From Lineus longissimus (Eukaryota > Nemertea > Pilidiophora > Heteronemertea > Lineidae): a DNA stretch of 64,000 nucleotides. Positions 31,820 to 43,676 of this stretch are shown piece after piece; position 1 is the first letter of the stretch; each line of letters begins with the position of its first letter. A program made the position numbers and the translations under genes. Location of the stretch: the NCBI RefSeq assembly GCF_910592395.1, contig NC_088321.1, positions 12,710,001 through 12,774,000 of the forward strand, in the 5' to 3' direction. The notes beneath the pieces were generated by a model, which did not search any database, had not been told where the DNA came from, and saw nothing but the letters and a program-made list of their open reading frames with translations.

Positions 31820-34800
31820 ATGTCCTCATGCGATGAGTTCACCCAGAACGCCTGGAGAAAAGACCTCTGTCGTAACTGCTTGCGTCCGAAATCCGAACAC
31901 AACCTTGCCAATAATGAAAAGAAACAGCCAAATAAGACAGTAGTGGGGACTAAGAGTAGCGGAAAGGAGAACTGTGATAAAAGTGACACTAAAAGTAGTC
32001 TGAAGCACAATGGTGTTGCGGAGGATGGGAAAAAGACTAGTGATACGAGCTCTAAGAAAGGAGGACATAATGTAAAGGGCCGGGGAGTCGCTGATATCAA
32101 AACCAAAGAGAACAAACCTTTGAAGAACTCTCCGAAATCGGATCGTGGTGTAAAACCTTCGTCTAAATCAAATAACGGAGTTGAAAATTCTCAGAAAACA
32201 GGCCCGGGGAATTCAGAACCAAAAGAAACTGTTAAGAAATCGGCATTAAAGAAAGAAAATTATCAAAAGCGTCGAACTTCTGGTGTGACGTTTTATGTTG
32301 GGCTCGCTTATGTTATTGGGGAAGATGGCGGTTTGAACGGGTCTGATAGTGAGGCTGAACCGGATTCTGGCACGTGCAGCGACGATGAGGATGGCAAAGT
32401 GCCGTTGTCAAAGGAGGAGAAGCAACTCGCCAAACTAACTTACGACAATACAGATTTTAATTCGGATCCCGTAAATCTGAAAGAGACAGCGCCGCCTCTT
32501 GAGGATAGTGTGAAGTCTCTCGTACGGAGTAAATCAGTTGGGAGTCAGGAGGTCTTGGAGATAGAGGATGCTCTCCTGTGGAACCCGAAGACATTCTCGG
32601 GATATGTGCATCAGACTTGGAGCGCTGGTGATGATCTGTCCCGAAAGTCTCCCCCTCCTCCACCGAGCTCAGCTACCAGGGTTTTAGTGCCTGAAATCGA
32701 CATTGGGGAGAAAGACACTGGTGATTTGTTGGGTGTAGTTCCTACGCGGCAGAATGAAAGCGTGTTCAAACTTAGTTCCATGCAGCCGCGCATGAACCTA
32801 TCTAAGCCATATTTAGCTAAAGGTATATCACCCTCTACCATTGTTCTTCCATATCCAGTTGATGAGGATGTCAATAAAGATGGCGCTAGTTCTGCTGTGA
32901 ACGGCGTGGGTCAGACTAATCATTCTGAAATTACTGCCAAAAATTCTGGTGCTAAGACTGTACGGTCAGTGAAGGATAATGTTGTGAATTCAAACACAAG
33001 CTCTGATAACTCTAGTATTGATACCACTGCCAAAGTGTCGACCAATCAGAACGTTACAAAACCTAAAGGAGGCTCGGTAAAGGAAAATTGGTTCAATTCG
33101 TCTAATCAAGCTACAAAAGCAAAAAGTGTCGCAACCAAAACTGCACCGAAAATTAAGACAAATCCTACCCCAGTGAGAAATACTGCCAAGGATGTGAAGA
33201 ATGCAAAATCAGATTCTACCAAAGATAGTCCAAAGTCAAGCAAGGATACACGCAAAGGGGTGGGCCTTTCGAAAAATTCTGTTGAAGGTAAAGTTTCAGT
33301 TGTTCGAAAGTCTTCTTTGAGTGGTTCCTCTACGAGTTCTAACAGTCCGCGCGGGAGCCCTGCTGGAGCTCGCAAACCAGTCAATAAAGGTGCTATTAAG
33401 ACTAGTGCACCTTCTATTGGTGCTAAATCAACTACAACGCCTGGACGGATTAATCGTTCTGTGTCTTTACCTGTTGGTAGTGACAAGGAAAAACCGAAAC
33501 TATCTACACCGGATGTGAATAAGGACTGTGCAATTCCTGTACAAATTGATAGCAAGGAAAGTGGGGCCATTTCTGAAAATTTGACGACAAATTCTGGATT
33601 AAAAAGTGAAACTGATGGTAATATTGGCCAAATTTCTGAGGTGAAACGGCGTCAGTCTGAGCCAGTTGTCAGCATAACTTATCAGGAACAGGTTTTAGAA
33701 AACACTGCAAGTTTAAATTCGGACGCACCTAGTGTTAAATCACCGACCAGTACACTCAAACGAAAGCCAATCAAACGACCAGCTCCCCCACCACCCCCAC
33801 CTCCTTCCGTGGGGTTGCCCCAAGTTGTCGGAGCTACACTGCCTTTGACGTCGCCAAAACAAGCAACTGGTGCATCGTCAAATTCAACGACAGTAGCTGA
33901 GACAGCATCAACAGCCCATCCTGTGATAACGAGATCAGCCAGCGTCCCTACGCCCCCCAGCGACCAAGACCAACACCTACTACGAACAATGGCCACAAGG
34001 ACAATCAGTGTCGATTGCGCTGACATCGCGCCGCGCTCCGCAAACTCTAGCGATACGAGTTCACAGAGGTCGAACCAGGATGTCGCCACCCCGAAGAAAA
34101 ATAAACTCAGTAGCGGGTCATTCTTGAAGAAGTTTCTTCGAAAGGCTCCGAAGGAAAAGCCAAAGCCAATCGATGGAATGCCCGATGATCGAAGTTTCTC
34201 GCCAACATGGGTCGACTCACAGGAGATTGAATTCATGGACGACTCATTCTCCGACGGAAGCTTTGACGACGAATTAGTCGAAAGCGTCGAGTTAAAAAGT
34301 GCCAATTCAACCAATACGGAATCATCTGCGGATTGGAATCATATTTTCAAAAATTTTGGTAAGAGTGATTTGGAGATAGCAAAGGATAATACGGATAATG
34401 CTTCGACGGAATCTCCTAGTGTGCGCTTCGCCAATGAAACATTTTCTGCGCAGGAAAAGCCAAAGTTGCAGCTGAATCGTCATTCTGATGGTTCTCTGGA
34501 ACAGTCGCCCGACCTGAATTCTGGCGGTAAGTTCAATTCGAAACGGAAGTCGTCTGCTGAGGTGGCTAAACTGAACGAATCGCCTCAGAAGAAATGGGAT
34601 CAGGATAAAATTGAGACGTTGCGTAAATCGCGTGATATAAGTGGCCCGATAGGGCTGGATGGCAAAATGCGGACTCTACCACAGCGGCCTGTCTCGGTGG
34701 CCGTCAAACCTGCTGTGGAGACTCTCAGTGAGCGCGCGACAGAGAGAACGCCCAGACCACGAAGTTTAGAGAAGTCACCAATGCACGAGGGAAGGGGCAC

Positions 34801-34925
34801 AATTCGGCGTGATCAGAAACCGATTAAGAAACCCCCTGCGCCGCCTCCTCCTATCCCAGTGGCAGCCCTGCAGAAACGAGCTGAGGAGGAGAAAAGTGCA
34901 GAGGGTGGTAAGAGGCTTCCTCTAG
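31820..34925 (+). other. PEAK1: PEAK coding exon 1: N-terminal motif and disordered scaffold
   Basis: A single 3.1-kb exon encodes 1035 residues, rich in Ser, Lys, Asn and Thr. Visible interaction motifs are 14-3-3 mode I-like sites RSVSLP (S549), RRQSEP (S613) and RSASVP (S708), and proline clusters KSPPPPP, RPAPPPPPPP and KKPPAPPPPIP for SH3 or EVH1 domains. The donor TCTAG-GTAAGA ends it in phase 1. A giant first coding exon is also a feature of vertebrate PEAK genes, as I recall. Motif function is inferred. Confidence 0.85.
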
Positions 34926-37900
34926 GTAAGATATGATTATATACGTTTTTTTGGGGCAGATTCTGAAACTCATTTTTGCTGCGTTGCAATGGGGCTGCAT
35001 GAAAGCAGTTGAAACATTTTCACCCTGACATTTCTTGACTACTCGTTTCATTTCCTCAGAAGAAAGGTTCTTCAGAACACAATTTACAAATTCCCCAATA
35101 TTGTTTACAAAAGAGCGTGTCCCATGTTTGGGTATTACGACTCTGAACTAATTTTCATGCAGGATATCCTGTAACTTTCTTCTGAAACTCTACTGGATAT
35201 GATGGTCGCACATCCAATTAACACCATGGCCAATGTGCTGAACTTCCAGCTCTGGGGCCAACACGTCAACCACTAGACCATGAAGGAATCCTCCATGTTC
35301 TGTGGGTTAAGCCATGCCATATAACTGGGGGCAGTAGATCGTATCCCCCTTGGCACAAAGATGACTTGTCCTCAAGTCACTTAGTGACATTCAGCGACCT
35401 CTGTACCGAACTACAATCCAATGTGCACATCGTGTGGGAAGGTCTGCCAGTCGTATTATATGTGCGGGTCATCCATCCAGTGTGACGCCGCTCACTGCTC
35501 CTTAACTTCTTTCTCTGGGGCTAACGCGCCAACCACTAGGCCATGAAGGAAATCTTCCATGACCGGCAGGTTAAGCCGTGCCATATAACTGGGGGGAACA
35601 GTACACTCTACATTATTTTCAACTTCCTTGCAGAAACCATGACATTAGACCGTAAGTCACGGGGTAGTCCGCGACCGACCAGCACAGGGGATCAGATCAC
35701 CCGGCCTAAACCACCCCCTCCCCCACCACCCACTACGCTTCCAAGGTCAAGATCATCACCAGATAAAAACCCATTACCCAGGAGGCCTCCTCCACCCAGG
35801 TTCAAGGTGAGATTGATACAGTGAATAATTCATTCAGGTTTATAGCTAGGTGGTTGCAGCTTCGACTTCTGTCGAAACCACAACTGAAGGTGTCCCTTGC
35901 AAAACAAGTCCTGTGCATTCACCATCCGCCTTAGATTCTTTTGTGTTGCAGTCACTAACCACCTTTCAGGCTCGTGTGATGTCTGGCAGTGCATAAATGT
36001 ATCAGAACGTCAGAGGAAGGGGACTGGTTTGTGGCAGCTTTTCTCAATGAGAACCATGTTGAAGTGCTTCTGGTGTGTGCCTGCAGTGTGTTAACAAATT
36101 TTCCTGCAACTCCAGGTATCCATCTATACTTGCTTCCCACCATCCAGTAGTAGATCATGGTCAGGTTATAAGTCCTGAAGCCCCCTTGTGCTGGCTCCAG
36201 GTGGTTCAGATGGACCTCGGCTCCCATGAACAAGAACGTGCAAGTCATCTTTAGCATCTCCCTCACCCCCACTGAAATGCCTTTATTTCTTTTGCCTTAT
36301 TTCAGCCGCAGATCCGAGATCAATCACCATCCCAATCTCATGGTAAGTGCTGACATCTGGTCCCAGAATGTGTCACTATAAATCAGTAGATTGGCTGCTT
36401 GGGCATATAATTCTATCTTAGTGTGTAATACTGTGTGATGATGTCAGAGGCAAATATTGAGTGGCCTATACAAAAAGTTTCAAAGAAATTCTGAGTTTAT
36501 CTATTTGACCCCACCATCTATCATCAAAATTAGCAGTAAACGCAATTAAAGCTAACGATGTGGTCAAGTAATTTGCCCAGAACGACTGGGTCGCACATGC
36601 TGAAGAAGGCCTTGTTCGACCACAGCCCCAGTTGCAAGGTCACAGTTGGGATCAAAAGTTTATGAGTAAGTGCTTACCTTTATACAGAGTTCACAAGTTA
36701 AAAGTCCATCATTATATTTATCTTTGCAGTTTATGAAGAATATGGCACGAGGAGTGTGAGAGGGTCTAAGGCTCCACCACCGGCTGCACGACACCAGTAT
36801 GAATACGTCTTTGACAGACCTGGAAATGCCCACCCACGGGACAATTCGCCTGCGACGCAAGAGGTCAAACCGCACGAGTATGGTATGGCATACGAACCGG
36901 TATCCGTCTCTCCAACACATTCACATCCAAAACCAATCACAGAGAAACCGAAACCAGTGGCCAAGACGCGCCCGGCGGTCAATGTTGTTGCCAAACCAAA
37001 ACGCTCGCATCTATACGAGATCATTCATCCCGAGGATCGGGATTCTGGTCGTGCACAACAGGTGTCGCCACCTTTGAATGGCCGTTATGAATCTGTTGAC
37101 GAGTCGCCCCGGCATGCGAGGCGCAAGCACGACCACGGCAGGGGAGAGGAGAATATCTACGATGTGGTCGAAGTGCCTCCCATCCCTGTCAGTCCACCGG
37201 ATTCGCCGACGTCGCTCTCGAGATTTTCACGCTCGTTTGAGGATTATCTGGTGCCGATTCGTCGAGGCTCAGTCGACGCTGCGGAGGCGTCTGGGACTGA
37301 TGACGAGATTCTGGACGAGGATACACTCGGGAGTCTGCCCGATTTACCAACCTGTTCCGATGCTTCTCATGATGTGGACGAAAAGAAAAAGGATGAAGGA
37401 CATTCGGTAGGACTTTTGGAGAGTGTCCTTCAGAAACTGAAAGAACCGAAAAAGCTGGGTCGGAAATCTTCTGCGCCGGATATGTCGAAGTCAAAGAAAA
37501 TGTTCAGTACGCGTTCGCTGACGCGTCGGCCACGGTCTTCACGTCATAACTCCTTACCAGCTGGTGTCGATATTGTCATGATTAAATCACAGGAGTGTGA
37601 GAGTTTGAAGTCCGGTACAGGGAGTATCGGTACGTGCGGAACTGGGAGTAGCAAATCGGGCAGTACTGGGACGGGGAGTATTCGTTCTTCTGGAAGTATG
37701 GAGGAGTACGTTGACATGTCTGGCGCATCGGGGAAGGAAGATGACCCGTCACCGTCATCGACTGGAAGCATTGGCGATCCCGGTAGCTCGCCCATGTTGC
37801 CCCGATCACGGCCGCCACAGCCACAGACTCCATCAGTGCGTGGCCGCACGTGTCTCCCAGCGCCACCGACACTGATGCGGGGCCAAGTGGATGTTGGGGA

Positions 37901-39648
37901 GGCCAATGTGCAAGAGATGTTCAGTAACATTGCCAACATGAATTTACAGACTCTCAATCAGGTATTACGGGACATGGAGGTACCAAAGAGGTCGATAACG
38001 ACCTCCACTGAATTGAAATGGGAGAGTTTCAGCCTCGACTCGGACGTTCCCCTGATGAGGTCAGCTGCCTTGGCATTCTATAAAGCGACGCTCAAGGCAA
38101 CTATGGAACCACTTGTACTTATGGTAAGTCATGTGTCATGTGGGGAAACGATTGGAAGACAGTTGCCTGAACTTTTGTCGGTAAAAGAAGTTCCATGAGT
38201 AATTGAGGAAGCCCAATGGACAGAAATGCTAATGCGTACACTGCAACGTTGCAGTCTGATATGCAACAATCTCAGGTTGTACCTGTGGTGACCAAATATT
38301 TCAGGTGTTTCTATGTTACATGCCATATCACCAGGGCTCATGATTTGACCTACGTTTCAAGGTCTGAGAGGTCGAAGTTCAAAATGTCACCGTTGGTGGT
38401 ACGTTTTATCGTTGTTCGATGTTGAATTTTGTGTAGGGATGAAGCTAAGTAGCCTCTGTGTGTATGCCATATTTCAGCCAGTACGGAATTCAACCTAGCC
38501 GTTAGCATACTTTTTGTTTTTTTTCGTATTTTTCTTATTCACTTGGTAGGCGGCCATCTTCGAAAGCAGTCTTTTTCCTTTTGAAGCCTAAGGGAACAAG
38601 AAGGTTGAAAGAAAGATATCACACATTATCGATCGAGTAAGCACGTCTGATTTCAACATTCTGGTGGTTGAGAACAGCTATCAGCAAGCCATACGATTGG
38701 AGTGTTTCAGGTCTTCATTATCGTGGCTGGCCTTCTAACAACAAGCTGACGACAGCAAGAATGACCAGTGATAGTGCGTGCATGGATTTATACTCAACCT
38801 ATCTCTTCTCATTGCAGGTATCATTTGATAGAGTCCCCGAGGAACTCTGTTCCAAGTTCCACTGCAACGGTCTGAAACAGCGTTGCAACTTCGAGGACGA
38901 CATAGCTTGTCAATTTCACCCCGATTCTATCTTACAGCAGATTGTTGGAGCAAACATGGGCACGGCCCTGACCTCGCACTGCCGAGTCACGGTCCTCGAG
39001 TACACAAACATTTCAACGCTTGATAAATATCTGGATACCTTTTCCGAGGACACGGACGAGTACTTCCACGAAGTGTGTTTCATTCTCGTGCAGCTCTTAC
39101 AATACACTATCTATCTTCTGGACCGTGGCTACGAGTTTTCCGACCTTACCGCCGAGAGTCTCCTCATTACTCAAAGCGGCCAATCAAAGAATCATGTCTT
39201 ACTCAACCCGGGACAGGTGCATTCCGGTAACGGCGACAAGTTGAAATTGATGTGTCAAGAAATTGTGACGCTGATTTTCAAACTGCATGAAATCGATTCG
39301 TTTGAGATTTACGACAAGATGTCTCACTTGCCTTATAAGAAAACCGTGATGAAGATCACTCAACTTTTAAGTGCCGGTCAGTTCTCCAATATGGTGCAAG
39401 GCCTCGATATGTTAGGCTTTGTCCTGTGGGGGCCTACCAAGGAACTCCGCCAGCTCCAACGCAGCAACAACATCGCCCTGGAGTGTCAGTGCTGGCTGGA
39501 CGTAGCGTGTGCCAAGAAGGTGAACAGTCTTGCACGAGGCGAGGATCGCGACTCGATCTGGACGTATTACCAGGTGAAGTACTTGTGCGAGATGGACGGC
39601 AGGAAGCTGGCCGCGATATGCGATACATACAATCTCGGTGCCAGATGA
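31820..39648 (+). CDS. PEAK1: PEAK family pseudokinase scaffold (PEAK1/PRAG1 orthologue), 5 coding exons
   Basis: Coding exons are 31820-34925, 35634-35806, 36306-36342, 36730-38123 and 38818-39648. Phases agree at each junction, giving 5541 nt and 1846 residues (human PEAK1 is 1746). An acceptor ends at 31799 and the ATG has A at -3. The N-terminus CDEFTQNAW...CRNCLRPKSEH matches the PEAK1 start and gives a possible metal-binding C4, C17, C20, H27 pattern. The middle is disordered, with proline runs (about 272, 653, 1020 and 1055) and a basic patch SGSFLKKFLRKAPK (about 764). Helices near 1497-1525 correspond to the dimerising SHED bundle, and the C-terminal pseudokinase ends with VLWGPTKELRQL and CWLDVACAKKVNSLA. 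In vertebrates PEAK proteins dimerise and recruit SH2/SH3 and 14-3-3 partners at the cytoskeleton. It diverges from HMG20 and converges with PEX11G. Confidence 0.92.
35220..35600 (-). mobile_element. 5S-rRNA-derived SINE in PEAK intron 1
   Basis: On the minus strand, ATGGCCTAGTGGTTGGCGCG, then GAAGTTAAGGAGCAGTGAGC, then TGGATGGATGACC match the 13.6-kb copy and the 5S rRNA internal control region. A second head (GGTTAAGCCATGCCATATAA on plus) near 35308-35330 shows a tandem or dimeric arrangement. It ends about 35 bases before the exon 2 acceptor (first exon base 35634). Confidence 0.7.
36730..38123 (+). other. PEAK1: PEAK coding exon 4: tyrosine-motif region and N-terminal SHED helix
   Basis: It encodes residues 1106-1570. 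Candidate phosphotyrosine docking sites are VYEEYG (Y1107, Y1110), QYEYVF (Y1129, Y1131), LYEII (Y1201), IYDVV (Y1249) and YVDM (Y1432, a YxxM motif of the PI3K p85 type). RKSSAP (S1353) is a further 14-3-3-like site. The exon ends with the helical NVQEMFSNIANMNLQTLNQV segment and the first strands of the pseudokinase. The donor is ATG-GTAAGT. Kinase and adaptor assignments are inference from motif rules. Confidence 0.85.
38818..39648 (+). other. PEAK1: PEAK coding exon 5: pseudokinase C-lobe and dimerisation tail
   Basis: It encodes residues 1571-1846 after the acceptor TTCTCATTGCAG. The catalytic-loop equivalent reads YEFSDLTAESLL (D1679 kept, the preceding His and Arg absent). The DFG position reads LNPGQ. 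No VAIK-type lysine is visible around the exon 4-5 junction (EPLVLM-VSFD). All three catalytic signatures are thus degenerate, beyond vertebrate PEAK1 as I recall it. The last helices match the PEAK XL/SHED tail. Confidence 0.85.
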
Positions 39649-40054
39649 GTTGACGTAGAATCAATGATGTATTGCACCTGTTTTCTCTTTTGCAAAGTAT
39701 GATGTACAGTGATGACGAAAGTGTTTTTTCCAGTAGATCTTGCCAAACGTATTTGGCTGACCACTTGTCACTAAACTGTAATAGTGTAATCGCAAGTGAA
39801 TTTACTTGTTCACCCTTGACGCCTTGATAGTTTTCATGACTCCGGAATCAAACTTATTCAATTAGTTTTGCTTCCGATGTAAGCTTAGAGCTTTATTCAG
39901 TGTGATAGTGTTTTTCAGAAAGATCTGTCCAAAGGTACTTGGCTGACCTCTAGTCACTAAACTGTAATAGTGTGATCACTAATAGTAATGTAACACAGCC
40001 CTGGGCAGCCCATGTCATAGTTGACTGGCTGTATTGACACTGTGAAAGAGCATT

Positions 40055-40368
40055 GGGATAATCTAGTGTTGCACAACACCACTATCTTTTGGTAAATGTG
40101 ATCTGGTCACATTCCTTAGTTCAATCTAGTGTTGCCCACCTTTTGGTAAATGTGATCTGGTCACATTCCTGAGTTCAATCTAGTGTTGCGCAACACCACT
40201 ATCTTTTGGTAAATGTGATCTGGTCACATTCCTTAGTTCAATCTAGTGTTGCCCAACACCACTATCTTTTGGTAAATGTGATCTGGTCACATTCCTGAGT
40301 TCAATCTAGTGTTGCGCAACACCACTATCTTTTGGTAAATGTGATCTGGTCACATTCCTGAGTTCAAC
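40055..40368. repeat. Minisatellite, 63-bp unit, about 5 copies, with internal palindromes
   Basis: Units start ATCTAGTGTTGC at 40061, 40124, 40178 (9 bases deleted before it), 40241 and about 40304. Each intact unit carries GTGTTGCGCAACAC (perfect palindrome in several copies) and AATGTGATCTGGTCACATT (7-bp arms). It is probably in the PEAK 3' UTR. Confidence 0.88.
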
Positions 40369-42033
40369 TATTAAGTACCTTTGGCCAGAACGATATGCAA
40401 AACACTAGAGGCTATAGATAATGTACACTTCCTTGTAGTTAATGTAGATTTCGTAGAGTTAATTAAGCATGTACATTCAAATGATCACACCAGTCAAGAA
40501 GGCTTGATCTCACGAGTCAAGAAGGCTTGATCCAGTAGAGGGAAACCAGTGTGGGGATTCGGACAGTCGAGTGCCACAGAACAGGAAATATTTGCATTTG
40601 AATCTGCCTGTGCTTTCAATTTATTTGGTGTCGTCTGTTTACCGCTTCGGTAACCATAGCAGACGGTGATTTGCTGACACTGTCCGAATCCCCTCACTGG
40701 AAACTGTAATGATTTTAGTGTTTGGTTTGACGAAATATTTGCTTGTCGTCACATCAACGAAATGATGAGAAACTGGTTTGCGATTGAGCAGTGAAATCTA
40801 ATGGATGTCCTGACCTCATCTCCTGCAACAAAGATACTGTAAACATACGTTTTACACTTGTAACTGCATTGGTGTTTTCAAAGTCCTTTCAAAACCCTGT
40901 TCTTATGTTTGGACATTGTTTCACCACTTGCACAGTGACTGAGGTTTGCCATTCTCGGTGAATCGGTGTTCGGAACAGGATGGAGCAAAACCTCATAAAT
41001 CAGAGAGAACTTTTTTCCATGAAGGGTGTAGTCTTCCTGTTCTTACTCTTAGTGTAAGTAACTGATACTAGGACATGTGATTGTACAAAGTAATGTATTT
41101 CACTTGTAGATAATTGTAGTATAGTTGGCTAAGTAATGTTTAAATACACTTGTTATGTACATGTACTCAATCGACCAGATTGCATTTCTTTTTATCCACA
41201 AATAGATTGGCTTGTATTCGGACAATTGGAGAAGCTGTTGCCTGGGGAGCTGCTTTTATTGTGTTAAGGGCTTCGAGATCCATGTTGTCTTAAATTATGG
41301 CTTTACCTACTGTAGAAGACTTTTGTATATAGGGCCTATAGGATATTTTTGTGAGGAGATCATGCTCCCAAAAATATTCTGCAGTAAAATCTCTTGCTTT
41401 TCAGCTAGAATTCCATGTCGTAATGCCATGTTTCCACAGTGGCATTGCATCCAGCTAGGGCTTTTGTCCAACTCGGCTTAAAACCCATACAAAGAGGTGA
41501 TTGAAGAGACCACGTATATAGGCCTACCCTGTGGAATAAGCACGTATCAGAATTACACCTCACAAACACAAATTCCGCACCTCTGGAATGGCTTTTGCCT
41601 ATTGTGTGCTTTTTTAGGCTTGATTACTCCAGTCATTGAGATCTGTTGACTGTGGATTTGAGTATACTATATAGACTTTCATACCATAGGTAAGATAATG
41701 ATCGTAAAGACAACAGCATATATACATGCTTCTCGAAATTGGTGGCTTGCATTGGAACTAACTTTTCCCCCTTGTCCGTCATTAAAGGCATTCAAGTGTG
41801 TTGGTCAACCATGACTATCTCCATTGTCCCTCCACCATAAGGCCTAGTTTCCTCTTATGACATCACTATTTCGGACACTCAGCGCCCCATTTCTGGAAAG
41901 GTGTATAATGACCCTGTGCAAATGGCACTGAAACGATTGAATAGTTTAAGAGATATCATAAGCTGTAGGTGTTCACATTGATAAGAGCTTGACTGTACAT
42001 TACAAAATCGCTGAGTAGTGTTGCTTATAAAAT

Positions 42034-42220
42034 GAGTCCAGTCACAGCAAAACCAGGTGCATGTCGCTCAGAGTGTGGCAGGTTGAGACGGACTGGTTGT
42101 TCATTTCACTACTGTCTGCCTTGTGAAATCTACTTGATCAATTTTGTTCCATTTAATACACCTGGTGTCATTTCGGCTCATCTTCTGTGCAACATGCACC
42201 TCATTTTGCTGTGATGGGTC
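42034..42220 (+). mobile_element. MITE (GTGACCCRTCACAGC family), copy at 42 kb
   Basis: CAGTCACAGCAAAACCAGGT at the left is matched at the right by CATTTTGCTGTGATGGGT. The internal GGCAGGTTGAGACGGACTGG is identical to the 21-kb copy. Confidence 0.8.
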
Positions 42221-42235
42221 TCAAAGGCCCATGAA

Positions 42236-42484
42236 AATTGTGCACCTTATAAAAGGCCTACACCATTTGTTTGAATTTTGAATTTAAAAATGTCCACTTG
42301 CGGAAATACGTACAAAATATAAATGTCAGCATTGCCATGGTGGAGACTGATATGCAAATACTATGAATACCAAGTTTAAACAAATTTGTACTCATAACAA
42401 CTGCACTACAGCATTGTGTATTAGTGCATTTCTATTTAACTGGACCACAAGTAATTACAAACGGTGAACCCCTTTAAAGTACCT
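42236..42484 (-). mobile_element. MITE (CTTTAAAGGGG family), copy 3, inverted
   Basis: The right end AACCCCTTTAAAG is the reverse complement of the family's left end. The words GTGCATTTCTATTTAACTGG and AAATTTGTACTCATAACAAC correspond to the inverted body. Confidence 0.7.
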
Positions 42485-42734
42485 AGCATTTTATTCTCCT
42501 GACCCTGTCCTATAAAAAATTAATCAATGGGGTGGGTTGTTTCAGTAAGTTGGTGGTTCTAGTTTCTTGCTTCGAGAACATGAAATTGACAACCTCTACT
42601 ATGAACTAGATGTGAACTTTCATTGTTGTTTTGCATTTAATGTTAAACTGACATCATGAGGCCAAGGTAATATTCTCCAGGGAATCTTGTCCGAGTTGAC
42701 TAAAACAATGTGCTGGAGGTCTAAGTGCAATATT

Positions 42735-42740
42735 AATAAA
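42735..42740 (+). promoter_or_regulatory. PEAK1: Candidate polyadenylation signal for PEAK
   Basis: AATAAA on plus is the first consensus hexamer I found after the PEAK stop codon. It would give a 3' UTR of about 3.1 kb spanning the 63-bp array and two MITEs. Earlier variant signals are possible. Confidence 0.3.
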
Positions 42741-43133
42741 TGTTAACATTTTACTGAATCTGTTTCCTGTGTTATTTTTGCTTCTTTGCCCATTAAAGAA
42801 ACTGTCCGACGATAATTTTGTCTGCTTGGTGATAAAAAGCTCCAGTGTGTCTTCCAGGGCCGGGTCGTTCAAAAGCACAAAAGTCACGTTATCTCTAACG
42901 GTTACGTTAAGTATCCTCAAGGACGTTATCTCTTTCAGTTAAACCCATTAAAATTTTCATGTTAAGACTCAACATTTCAGTTAAACCTAATGTTGTTTTG
43001 AACAACTCAGCCCTGGTGGGCTATTGATATTAGACCTGGATCTTCCGATGTTATGGGCGAGTAGACTGATTTCCTTCTAGCAGGGCATTGTATTGTTCTG
43101 ACAAAATATGTTCATGCTAGCACCAGGAAAATA

Positions 43134-43139
43134 TTTATT
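43134..43139 (-). promoter_or_regulatory. PEX11G: Candidate polyadenylation signal for PEX11G
   Basis: AATAAA on the minus strand, about 540 bases past the PEX11G stop codon. It leaves a gap of about 400 bases to the candidate PEAK signal, so the convergent transcripts need not overlap. Confidence 0.45.
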
Positions 43140-43676
43140 GCTAAACCAAACCAAACACAGTCCCTTGACTGCATATCATGGGGATAGCTAGCAGAGGTAT
43201 AGGGCAAATGCCTCGCAGAAGTCACCAAAATATGTGTTGTTGACCGTGATATTTTGGCTGAAAATCTTTAAAATTGTCATTTTGCCCCCACCTTCAGAGC
43301 CTTTTGCCTCCACCCCTACCCCCAAGACCAAAAAGCTAATTTCACCCCTTATAAGTCACATGGGGACCACTAATTCGACCCCATATCTCTGCCAATAGTC
43401 CAATCACTAGATGAAAAATTCCTCCCTCCAAAATACAGTTTGTTGGTTTTCGGACATGTCAACTGGGACAAGACCCAAGTATATATATGTATTTGTCCAT
43501 TTCTACGTTTTTACCTCGCTATAGCGACCACTTCGCAACAGCAAGTATTTTTCCTGGATCTAGCTCGTTCTTTAGCATGGTTGAATCTCATGTCGACGGA
43601 TGAGCGATGTGACATCACCAATTCTCTGAACCGCACACAGCATCAAGGATTGAAACTAATCAATTCTTGACGTCAT

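Noticed and set aside
33106-34314. Long minus-strand frames of 154 and 210 codons
   Set aside because: They are antisense shadows of PEAK exon 1, whose codon composition leaves the opposite strand open.
38124-38198. Read-through of PEAK exon 4 to a stop at 38198
   Set aside because: A strong donor GTAAGT at 38124 matches the phase of the next exon, and the extra 25 residues have no PEAK similarity.
38668-38817. Upstream extension of the last PEAK exon frame to an ATG at 38668
   Set aside because: The acceptor TTCTCATTGCAG before 38818 joins in phase to exon 4, and similarity to PEAK starts only after it. The upstream part is intron.
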